Below the pieces are notes generated by a model. It did not search any database. It was not told where the DNA came from and worked only from the letters and a program-made list of their open reading frames with translations. DNA of 64,000 nucleotides from Diacronema lutheri. Lineage: Eukaryota; Haptophyta; Pavlovophyceae; Pavlovales; Pavlovaceae. Shown piece by piece: positions 20,009-30,600 of this stretch. A program made the translations under genes and the position numbers. The stretch is from NCBI GenBank assembly GCA_019448385.1, contig JAGTXO010000039.1, forward strand, positions 124,001 through 188,000, given 5' to 3'. Within the stretch, counting starts at the first letter, position 1, and the number at the start of each line of letters is the position of its first letter.

Positions 20009-23000
20009 GCGCCGGCGAGCCGACCAGTCCATCGAGCACGCGCAGCTCCGTCTCGCAGATCGTCTCGGCCGCGCTCGCCGCGCCGTCCGACTCGGCGCAG
20101 TCCGCGCGCGGCGGCGCGGTGGGGCCCGGCGGCGACGCGCGCGACGAGCTGCCGCGATGGCTGCGGACTTTGCTCCGAGGGTGTAACGGTGGCACCTTTG
20201 AGCTCGTGTGCGTCAGTGTCGACTCCCTCGCGCACCTCTACGGCTCGGCGCGCGCGCGCGACGCGCAGCTCGGCGCGGCGCGCATGCCGCCGCGCGCGAC
20301 ACTGGGCGGCACTGCACAGAACGATGGCGGCACTGCACAGAACGATGGCGGCGCTGCCGAGAACGAGAACGATGGCGGCTCGCGCCTGCCCGAGCTGCCG
20401 CGCGGCGCGGTGCTGTCGGCCTTCGCGTGCGTGTGGGGCTTCCTCGGGGCGGCGCGCGCGGATGTGCGCCTCGCCGCCGCCGGGCTCTGGCAGCGGCTGC
20501 AGGTCGTGTGGCCCGCCGACGCCGCGGCGGTGCTCGAGCGCGCGATGCGCGCGGACGAGCGCGCGCCGCCGCGCAACGCCGACGACGCGCTGCTCGACGC
20601 GGCCGACGCGGCGCCGGACGGCGACGCGGACGCGCGCGCCGACGCGCTCGGCGCGCGTGGCGCGCTCGCGCGCGCGGCCAACCTCACCCGCTTCGGGCTG
20701 CTCTGGCAGGTCCACGCGATCGACGTTGGCGCGGACGCGCGTCTGCTCGCGCGCGGCGACGCGCGCGGCTCGGCCGTTGGGCAGGCCCTCTTCCATGCGC
20801 TCGACTGTCTCGACGACGAGTCGCCGGCCGTGCGCGCGGGCGCGCTCGCGTTCCTCGCCGACGCGCTGCGCGCGCCCGCGCGCCTCACCGAGCCGCTGCT
20901 GCTGCTTGCGCAGCGCGCGCGCTCGCGCCCGCGCCAGGCGCTGTACGCGCTCGCCAAGCTCGCGCAGCTTTTCGGCGCGGGCGGGCGGCAGATGGGCGGC
21001 GCGCTCGCGGACACGTCGGTCAGCGTCACGCTCGCAGACTCGATGGCCTCTGCGCGCGCCGAGCTCGGCGTCATCGCCGCGGCCGCCGCGGCGGGGTGTC
21101 GCGCGGGCCTGCGCGACGACCGTTACGCGCCGGCGCCGTACGGGCTGAGCGTCGCTGACGCGTGCCGCTCGCACGTCGAGATGGCGGCGGCGACGTGCCT
21201 GCTGCTGCTCGGCACCGTGGGCCCTGCGCCCGCCGTGCCCGCCGAGCCCGCGCCGCCCGTCACGCCCGCAGCGCCCGCGCCGCGCGCCGGCGCGCACGCG
21301 TCCGCGCCCGGCGACGCGGCGGGCGGCGTGCGAACGCCGCCGGCGCCACCGCCGCCGCCGCCGCCGCCACCACTCGCCGCGGCCGACCTGCCGTCGAGCG
21401 CGGAGTTGGCCGTGGCCGCCGCCGAGCTTCTCCTCGCCGTCCTGCGCGCCACGCCGCAGCACCTCGCCGCGCCGCTCGCGGCGGCGTGCACGCGTCCGCT
21501 CCTGCGCGCGCTCTGCGGCGCGCTCGCCGCCGCGCCGCGCTGCGAGGGCGTGCTGCCGCCGCTCCTCCTCGTCCTCCTCCGCTGCGTGCGCGCGCACGTG
21601 CCAACGCACGAGCTGCCCGCCGCGTTCGTGCCCTGCCTCGCCGCCGGGCTGCGCGCGCACGGCTCGGCGGCGTGGGTGTACTGGCACGCGCTCGCGATCG
21701 GCGTGCTCCCGTTCGCCGGCGAGTCGCTTGCGCCCGTCGTGCTCGCGATTCTCTCCGCGCTGTGCGAGCTGCCCCAGAGCGCGGCATTGCCGGCGCCCCA
21801 GCTCGCGCTCGTGCTGCACGGCCTGCACGACGTCGCCGCCTTCTGCGTACACGGCCGGCTGCCGCCGCGGCCGGACGGCGGCGCGCACGCCGGCGGCGTC
21901 AGCGCGGGCGCGCTTTCCCTCCTCGCGGCCGGTGGCGACCTGGGTTACGGCTCATGGGCGCGCGCGCGCTCGCCGTCCGCCGCGCCGCCATTGCTCGGCG
22001 CGCTCCTGCCGCACGATGGCGACGTGCCTATGACGCCGTCGAGCAGCGGCGGTGGCGGCGGCGGTGGCGGCGTCCTTGCCGCGTTCAGCGCCGGCGCGCC
22101 GGGCGGCGGCGCGACCGGCGGCGCGGCCGGTTCGGGCGTGGGCGCGGGCGCGGCCGCGGCTGCGGCCGCGCCGGCCGCGTCGGCGGCGCAGCTGCAGCTC
22201 GCGCGCACCGTGCTCTTCCAGCAGGCGCCGGTGCTACTGCACGCGCTGCTGCACGTGCACCTCGGTCGGCAGGGCGCGCTGCAGCCGTTCGACGCGCCCG
22301 CGCCGCCACTCGCGCCCGGCGCGCTGCGTGCGCTCGCGCTCCGCCCGTTGGCCCTCCTCGCGCAACACTGCCCCCGCGACTTTGCAGCCGCCGCCATCTT
22401 TGTTTGGGAAGGAAGCAGCGCGCAGCATGGCGGCGTGGGCAACGCGCTCCTCAGCGCGATGAACGAGCTGCCGCGCGCGCAGCCGCGCGAGCTCCTCGCC
22501 ACAGTCGCCGACGCGCTCGTCGGCGTGCCAAGCCGGCGCGCGGCGGCCGCAAGCGCGACGGGCGGCGGCGGCGGCGGCTCGATCGCGACCTCGGCCGCGG
22601 CGGCCGCCGGCAGCGGCAGCGGCGGCGGCGGCGGCGGCGGGCTGCTGAGCGCGCCGCAGATCCGCGTGCCCGAGACCGTCGCGCTCCGCTTCGTGCTCGC
22701 GTACGTGAGCGCTGTCGAGCCCGCCGCGCAGCTGCACGGCGCGTGGCCGCAGCTCATCACGCTCGTGAAGGCGGCGCTTGCCGGCGGCGGGCTCGGCGTC
22801 GGCGGGCCGACGGCGGGCGCGCACGTGGGCATCGTGCCCGCGCTGCCGGCGCTGCTGCTCGCAATCCTCCACGCTGCACTCGCGCGCCTCGCCTCGCTCG
22901 CGCCCGACGGCGTCGTCGACCTGCGCGCGCGCGACGTGCGCGAGGCGTGTGAGCTCGTGGAACAACTGCTGCACGCGGGCCTGGCGGACCTGCGCGCGCC

Positions 23001-25680
23001 GAGCGTGGCGCAGCGCGCCGCCAAGAGCCTGGGCGCGGCGGTGGGCGGCACGAGCACGATGACCGCCGCTGCCGAGGCCGAGGCTGAGGCTGCCCTTTTC
23101 GCCGTCGGCAAAACGCTCCTCGCCGTATCCGCGCCCGACCGCGGCGCGGCGCGCGGCGCGAGCGCGCTCGAGTGGGCGGCGTGCATGGCGGACCCGTGCG
23201 CGCTGCTGCTGTGCCTGCTGTGCTCCAAGCTGCTGCCGCTGCTGCACATGCTCCACGGCCACCGCCTCGCCAAGCGCGCCGACGGCGTAGCCGACGTGGT
23301 CGCGGAGATAGTGCCCCTGGTGCTCCTTCCACTCGAGCAGCCGTCGCCTCCGCACGGCGCCGCGCGCATGCGGCCGCGCATGGCGCTGCGTCTGCTCTGT
23401 GCGCTCATTGAGGTGCGTGCGCGGCGCGCGGCGCACGGCGGCGCCCAGCGCCCGCGCGCGGCCGTGCGCGGCGCGCGCCACGCACGAACGCGAGCCTGAA
23501 CGCCATTCGTGTTCTGCAAGGGATGGTGCCCGTTGGGCGCTCGCTGCGCCCAGCGCCCGCGCGCGGCCGTGCGCGGCGCGCGCCGCACCGGTGCACCGCC
23601 GCGCGCGCCGAGCCGCCGCGCCGCCCGTGCTGCGCCGCCCGCCCCGGCCTCGGCGCGCAGGACAAGTCGACGGTGCGCGCGTGGCGCAAGCCGGTGTCGC
23701 GGCTCTTCGGCGCGAGCCGCTTCTTTGAAATGAGCGGCGGCATGCTTCAGCTTTGGGCTCGAGTAATTAACGCCCTCAGCAGCCTGGAGACGCCCAAGGG
23801 CGCAGTCGCGGCGCTTCTGAGCGGGCGCGATGCCGAGGCGCTCTCGCTCTTCGCGGGCAAGCAGGCGGAGGCGACGAGCGCGGCGCTGCTGCTCAAGCGC
23901 CTCTCCTTCCTGCTCTACGCCGGCGAGAGGGACCAATACGTTGGCGCGCTGCAGGTGCGGCCGGCGTCGCGCTGCTCGTCGACGCCTTTGCGCGCAACGC
24001 GCACTGCGGCGCGCGCGCCGTCTGCGCGCGCGCCGTCTGCGCCGCGCACATTGCCCATCGCACGCCGTCGCTGCGCCCGTCTGCTCCGCCGCCCACCGCT
24101 TGCTGCCGCTGCATTCGCCGCCGCCACCATCACCGCCGCCGCCGCGCCCATCGCCGCCGCGCCCTGGTGACCGTTACGGCTGTACCCGCCGCGTTTGAAT
24201 GACCGCCGCGCTTCAATGACCGCAGGGGCTCATCTTCGAGAAGCTCGTCTCCTCTCTCAAGTACTCGTCGACGTACGCGCACGTCGTCCAAGCCGAGGTG
24301 CTCTTCTGCGTGCGCGTGCTCGCGATCCGCGTCTCGCCGCGCCACTTGCACGCACTCTGGCCGATTGCCCTTGCAGAGCTGAAGCGAATCTTCGCGCAGC
24401 CGGACGAAATCCTTGTGCGCGCCGCGCCGGCCGCGCGCCCGCCTGAGCTCGCGCTCGCGCAGTCCCGCGAACCACAGGGGTCGCCTCGTTCGTGCACCTT
24501 CGCACTCCAGAGCGCCGCCGACTCCTGCCCTCCATGCGCCACGAACCCTCGCCCTGCACCTCGCACCGCGCGAGCGCGCGCACGCGCGGGCCCGCCGCCC
24601 GCCCGCCGCCCGCCAGAGCGCCTTCACCCACCCGCCCGCCCCGACGCTTTGATTCACCCGCTCGCCCACTCACCTGCGCCATCTCGCGCCCGCCCGTCCG
24701 CCCGCGCCGCGCCGCCCCCGCCCCGCCCCCGCCCCGCCCCCGCCCCGCCCCCGCCCCGCTCGGAATAGCCAAGCCTCGTGCTGGCGGCTTTTTTACTCCT
24801 CGACACGCTACTCACTTTCCTTCCTGACGAATTCGGCTTCAGCGCATGGATGTTCGTCGTGCCGGCCGCGCCGGCCGGCGCGCAGCCGAGCGACGCGGCA
24901 GGCGCGCAGCCGCGCACGCCCGCGCCCGCGCGCGCGGACTCGATCGATGAGGACTCAGCCTCGTCGCCCGAGCGCCGGTGCGAGCGCGCGTCGAGCGCGC
25001 CGCACTCGCCCTCGCCGGCGCGCCGAGCGACGGGCGGCGCCGACTCGCGCGCGCTCGCGCCACCCGCCGCGGCGCGCGCCGACGCGCGAGCCACACCCGC
25101 CGGCGCCGAGGCCACGTTCGAGCCCTACCTCGCGCGCCTCGTGGCGCTCGGAGCCCGCGGCGGCGACGACGGCGGCGCGAGCGGCGATGGAAGGGGGCGC
25201 GCGCCGGCCATGCTACCGTACGCAACGGCGCCGTCGGCGGACGGGCGCAGGCGGCCGCTGCTCGCCCTCGCGCACATCAAGGACGTGGCCGAGCTCGCGC
25301 CGTACGCGCTCGCGCTCGACGCGCACCTGCACCACAACGACATCGCCTCGCGCGGCACGCAGCCGGACGGCGAGTTTGTCGACGAGCTGCTCGGTTGCCA
25401 CTTCGTGTCGCCGTCGGCGGCCGAGCGCCGCCTCGCCGGGCTGCGCGACCCGTCGCTGCTCTGCGAGAGCGCGAACGGCATCGTTCGTATCGATTCGCTC
25501 TACGCGCAAAACTTTCAGTCGCAAAATGTCAACATTCAGCCGCCGCAACCGCACGGCCAGTCGCACGTGCACGACGATTCGGAGGCGCGCAGCGGCGCGG
25601 CAGACCGTGGCGCGTCGGCGCCGGCATGCGTCGGGCCGGCGCTCGCCGAGGCGTTGCTGCTCCCGCTGAGCCTGCGGTGA
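16618..25680 (+). CDS. DOP1: DOP1 (Dopey) family protein
   Basis: Large peripheral membrane protein of Golgi/endosome traffic, a known partner of Mon2. ATG 16618 has an excellent context (CACCATGG). Five exons: 16618..16887, 16993..23412, 23661..23954, 24226..24414 and 24769..25680, about 2694 aa with phase 0 throughout. Intron 1 is GC-AG and, at 105 nt, leaves the frame open if retained. The N-terminal domain matches Dopey: VAKRLCQCLHAALPAGVH, LKTLETYQLIFEKVG, GLFPLCRHASYEVKP, YLPLGRAL. The middle is low-complexity Ala/Gly-rich. The C-terminal domain is split over exons 3-5: VRAWRKPVSRLFGASRFFEM, LLLKRLSFLLYAGERDQYVG, VRVLAIRVSPRHLHALWPIA, LLTFLPDEFGFSAWMFV. Its stop is 81 bp from the convergent Mn-CDF gene. 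Confidence 0.92.
20304..20378 (+). repeat. Short coding repeat with AACGATGGCGGC in DOP1
   Basis: A 21-bp unit, GGCACTGCACAGAACGATGGC with variants, is present two to three times in tandem and encodes Gly-Thr-Ala-Gln-Asn-Asp-Gly. Each copy carries the octamer ACGATGGC discussed in the findings. Confidence 0.75.
23441..23584. repeat. 39-bp direct repeat in DOP1 intron 2
   Basis: Intron 23413..23660 contains two identical 39-bp copies, 23441-23479 and 23546-23584, starting GCGCCCAGCGCCCGCGCG and spaced 105 bp apart. The AT-richer spacer reads ACGAACGCGAGCCTGAACGC and onward. Confidence 0.8.
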
Positions 25681-25761
25681 GGCACGCCGGACAGTGATGA
25701 AAAGCCCGAATTTGGCTGACGCGGCGGTACCCAAATTGCCGCAGCGCCGCCTCTGCGCCCG

Positions 25762-27396
25762 TCACTTGCGCGTCGGCGTGCCCGGGGCCCGCTCCCGATC
25801 CCGGTCCGCCCCGGAGAAGGAGACCTGCCGGAGCTTGTTCCGCTCGTCGGGCGAGATGCGCGGCTGTGTGTGCGCCTCCGCCGTCTTATACTCCAGCGGC
25901 ACGGCCGGGTCGTGGTCGTCGACGTCGCTGCGGACGCGTGGTGCGTGGTGCGTGGGGCGAGGTGAGGGGCGAGGCGGTGCGCGCGACGCGCGGCCGACAC
26001 GTTGGGGTGCGCACGGCGCGACGCGCGCGCTCAAAGTGTGCCAGGCTGCGGCGCGCGGCGCACGCCACGCCCCGGTTCGGGCGAAAGGCGCGCGCGCGCG
26101 CGCGCGCACCGCAGCTGATAGTCGATGTGCACAAAGCAGCGCTCAACGCTCTCGAGGGATTCGATCTTGTGCTGCAGTCGAATGCCGACATCGTGCGACT
26201 CGCGCAAGGGCGTGTCCTCCGGCATGACAATCTCCAGCTCGACGAGGAACTTTGGGCCAAAGTGGTACGCGCGGAGGACGTCGAGCGAGACCGACGGGTC
26301 GTGGCACTCGGCCATCTCGCGCACGACGTCGAGGAACTCCGAGTCGGCCGAGCGGCCAATGATCATCTCGACCTGCTCGACGCCGGTGCGTGCCCACGAG
26401 ACGATGATATAAATTGAAATGAAAAGCGCGCCAAAGGGATCGCACACCCAGAACGACGGGCGGATCTGCGTCGAGACGGCGGCGACGAGCGCGATCCCGT
26501 TGGAGAGCACGTCGTTCAGGTTGTCCTGCGCGACCGCGTCGACCGTAACGTTGGACGTGCGCTGCGCGACGGCCTTGCACCAAAAATAGAGACCCGTCTT
26601 GATGATGACCGTTGCGAGCATCACGCTCATATCGAGCCATTTGAGCTGCAGTATCCGCACCGGGCCTCCGTTCGCCCACGCCTCCCATAGCTCGGCCGAG
26701 CCCTCGCGGATGACCTGAGGCGAAGCGACAAAGCAAGGTGTCCAGCGGGCGCGGCGCGGGCGCGACGCGGCGGCGCGGCGGCGCGCGGCGGCTGAGCCCA
26801 GCGGCCGCGGACGGCCACGCGCTCACCTACGCCGTGAGCCCTCCACCGCCGGCGCGCGCGGCCGCACGCGCGCCTGAGCCAAGGCGCGGCGCGGCGTGGC
26901 GTGGCGCGGCGCGGCGTGCCTGCAGCGACGCCATTGCCATCAGCAGAGCGCACGTGACGACGCCGACGGGCTCGAGGCGAGAGCGGCCGGCGGGGTATGC
27001 AATGCCGTCGCTGTTCCCTACCGCGCGGTTCGCCCACATGAGCACGCCCTGCGCGAGCAGATCGATGGTCGAGTCGACGAGCGACGCGAGGATTGCCATC
27101 GACCGGCATTCGAGGTACACGAAGAGCTTGCCGATGAAGAGGGCGAGGTTGGCCCAAAAAGAGATGACGTGCGCGCGGCGCGAGAGGCGGTCCAGGTTGC
27201 CGACCGAGAAGGCGATCGTTGGCTCAATGATCACCGTGTGGTCGCGCTCACGATCGAACCGGCGCGCGTTTGGCGAGTTGCTCTTCGCGCCGCTGCCGCC
27301 GGGCGGCGTGCGCGAGCTGGGCACCTGGAGAAGCGGCGCGCCGAGTTGGTTGGCCGCGGGGCCCGGCGGGAAGCCCGAGCCTCCTTCGACGTGCAT
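25762..27396 (-). CDS. Cation diffusion facilitator, manganese type (MTP8-11 clade)
   Basis: Proton-coupled Mn2+ exporter, in plants and yeast placed in Golgi, prevacuole or vacuole membranes. Three exons: 27396..26920, 26714..26110 and 25927..25762, 415 aa with consistent phases; intron 1 is GC-AG (CAG|GCACGC). Six spans are expected. The metal site shows DSTID in TM2 and DNLND in TM5. DxxxD in both places is typical of Mn-CDFs, whereas Zn-CDFs have HxxxD. YPAGRSRLEPVGVVTCALLM and VERCFVHIDYQLR also fit the family. The N-terminal ATG at 27396 is the first in frame, but a further 5' exon cannot be excluded. It is convergent with DOP1 and divergent from the golgin gene. Confidence 0.9.
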
Positions 27397-27618
27397 CGCG
27401 AGAAGGGGGGCGAGCGCGGCGGCGGCGAGTAGATGCTTCGTCGTCGGGCGCGCGAGCACGAGCTTCGCCCGTGCGCGGCACCTCCGACAAGCTGGAGCCG
27501 AGCGGGCAAAACAGGTTTCGACCCCCTCCCCCCCCCCCAAGATGGCGTCGTCGGCGCGCTGAGGACCTCCACTTTCGCGCGGACGGTGCGGCCTGCATTG
27601 CGCGGACGCGGCGAGCCG
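27397..27618. promoter_or_regulatory. Bidirectional promoter region, Mn-CDF / golgin
   Basis: A 222-bp gap separates two divergent starts. It has a C-rich run at 27524-27539 directly followed by CAAGATGGCGTCGTCGG, a YY1-like CAAGATGGCG motif, about 80 bp before the golgin ATG. Function is inferred. Confidence 0.35.
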
Positions 27619-30600
27619 ATGTGGGCGGCGCTCTCGGAGCTGCAGGATTCGGCAAAGAAGCTCGCGGCCGATCAGCTCTCCGACTTCCAAGCCGAGTATG
27701 ACACCGCGCAGGCCACCGCCGTGCAGCCCGAGCGCGCCGACTTTGTCCCCGCCGCGGCCCTCCTCTCGCCGCTCTCGCAGATTGGCACCTCCGTCTCGGT
27801 GCGTGCAGCGCCGATTCGTCGCGCGCCGCGCTACGCCGCGCGCAAGGGGCGATTGCGCCGCGCGTGCGCGCCGCGCTCACCCGCGCGCCCGCGCGATGCG
27901 CCTGCCGCGACTCGCTTGCACGCGCGCGCACGCTCGCGCGCAGGCGTGCTCGTCGGTGCTGGGCGCGGCTGTGGGCATGAGCACGCCCGCGCGCGCGGAT
28001 CTGCCCGTCGACGCCGACGCGACCGGGTCTTCGCGCCAGCCGGCGTCGACGCCCGCTCCGCGCGGCGCGCACGCGCCTCCCGCCGCGTCGGGCGCGGCGG
28101 GCGCCTTCTCGCTCCTTGCGCCCGAGGAGCTCGCTGCGATGGTCGAGCAGTCGGACGCGCAAGCGGCCGCGTCGGCGGCGGCGCTTGACGGCGCACGCGC
28201 GCAGCTGGCCGAGCTGCACAGCGCGTATCAGACGCTCGAGGCCGCGGCGCGCGCGTGCGCGTGCGCCGGCGGCCAGGCGGCAGGCGAACGCGCGCCGGCG
28301 GGCGCACACGCCGCCGATATCTTGGCGCGGCAGCTGAGCGCGGCGTGGGCGGCGTCGCACGGCACCAGCGTGGGCGTCGGCGCCGCTCCGCCTGCCGACG
28401 ACACCGACGCGCGCGTGCGCGACCTCGAGCAGCGGCTCGCGGCCGCAGCGGACGCTGTGCGCGTCTCGGACGTGCTCCGTGAGGAGCTGGCGTCGCTCAA
28501 GGCGAAGACGGTCAAGAAGCTGCGCGCCGTCGACGCGCAGCTCAAGGCCAAGGACGCGAGCCTTGAAGCGCTGCACGCGCGCGCCGAGCAGGCCGAGCGC
28601 GCCCTCGCCGCTGCGCGTGCCGAGCTTGACGCGAGCGAGGGGCGGGCGCGCGAGCACGAGGCCGCGCGCTCCGCCGCCGAGCGCGCGCTCGCCGCGGCGG
28701 GCGCAGCGGCGGACGGGCGCGCGGCGGCCGAGCTGGCAGCGCTGCGCGAAGCGCACGAGCGCGCGCTCGCCTCAGCGAGCGCCGACGTGGCCGAGCAGCT
28801 TGCCGCCGCACGCGCCGGCGCAAGCGGATCGGCGCGTGACGCCGAGGCCGTCACCGCCGCGCTCGCCGACGCGCGCCGCGAGCTGGCGGAGATGCGCGCC
28901 GACGCGGCGGGCGCGCGCGCGCGCGCGGACGAGGCGGAGGCGATGGTGGCCGCCAAGGCGGCGGTCTCGGCGCACGCGGCGCGCGAGGAGGCGAGCGCGG
29001 AGGTGGGCGCGCTGCGCGCGCAGCTCGCGCGCGCCGTAGAGGCGGCCGTTACAACCACGGCCGTTACAACCACGGCCGTTACAACCAACGCCGCCGCGGA
29101 CGCGCGCCTCGCGCAGGCGCAGCGCGAGGCGGCGGACGCGCGCGATGCCGACGCGGCGCGTGTGCGTGCGGTGGACGGCGCGAACGTACCCCTCGTCGAG
29201 CAGCTCGCACGCGGGCGCGCGCAGCTCGCGTGCCTGGCCGAGGCGCTCGCGGAGTCGGAGGCAGCCTGTGGGCGCGCCGCGGACGCGGGCGGGGCCACGG
29301 CGCGCGCGCAGCTTGCGTGCCTGGCCGAGGCGCTCGCGGAGTCGGAGGTAGGCAGCGCGCGCGCCGCGGACGCGGGCTGGGCCACGGCGCGCGCGCAGCT
29401 CGCGTGCCTGGCCGAGGCGCTCGCGGAGTCGGAGGCAGCCTGCGCGCGCGCCGCGGACGCGGCCACCGCGGCTGACGCGCGCGCAGTGCGAGCGGTGGCC
29501 GAGGCGACCGACGCGACGCGCGCCGTCGCGGTGGGCGCGCTCGCAATCGGCGCGTTACGCCTCGCCGCGGCGCGCGCGCGCGCGCGGGGTGTGGGCGCCT
29601 CGTCGCCGCCTCCTCCGCCCGTGCAGCGCAACGACACCGTGTCCGACTTGTCGCTGGAGGCGGCGCTCGCGGACGAGCGCGCCGCGCACGCGCGCGCGCT
29701 CGGTGAGATGCAGGCGGACGCGGCGGCGTCGGACGCGACGCTGCGCGCGCACCTTGACGCGATGCGCGCCGACGCCACCGAGCGCGAGCGCGCGCTGCGC
29801 GCGTCAATCGAGAGGCTACACGCCGAGCTGTCGCATGCGCGCTCGCTCCCGCCCGCCGTGCGTACGCAGCCCTCGCAGCCCGCCGCCGGCGACGCGCCCG
29901 ACGCGGGCGACGAGTATGAAGGGTGCACGACGCCGTCGCCGACGCGCGGCTGCTCGCCTGTCGCCGGCGAGCGCGCGCCGCGCACGCCGTGGCCGGCAGC
30001 TGGCTCGCTGGGCTCGCCTGGCGCGCGACGCGGCGCGTACCCGCTCGCCGCGCGCGCCGCGCGCGCGCCGGAGCTGCGCGCCGCGTGCGACCGCGCGCGT
30101 GCGGCGTGCGCGGCGGCGCGCGCGGACATGCGCGCGTTGCGCGAGCTCGCGCGCGCCGAGCGCGCGCTCGGCGACGGCGCTGCGGCGGCGGCTGCGCAGG
30201 GCGCGTGCGCGGCGGGGGCCGCGGTCTTGCGCGCGTCGGCGGCCGCGTTGAGCTGCGCGGCCGCGCGCGAAGCGACGACGCGCGCGGCGCTGGTGGACGC
30301 GGACGAGCTCGTCGCGATCTCGCAGCTCAACGCCGCCGAGCTCGCGGGCCGCGCGCAGCGCGTCGTAGCCGGCGCGGTGGGAAGCCGTTACGCCGCGGCG
30401 GAAAGCCGTTACGCCGCGGCGGAAAGCCGTTACGCCGCGGCGGTGGGCACGGCCGCGCTGCGCGCCGCGCTCTGCGACGCCGACGCCGACGCGGGCGCGG
30501 CGGCGGAGGGCGCAGTCGCGCGAGCGGAGAGCGCGCGCGCCGCCGGCGAGATCGACGCGCGCGCGCTCGCCGCCGAAGTGCGCGCGCTTGAGGGCACAAG

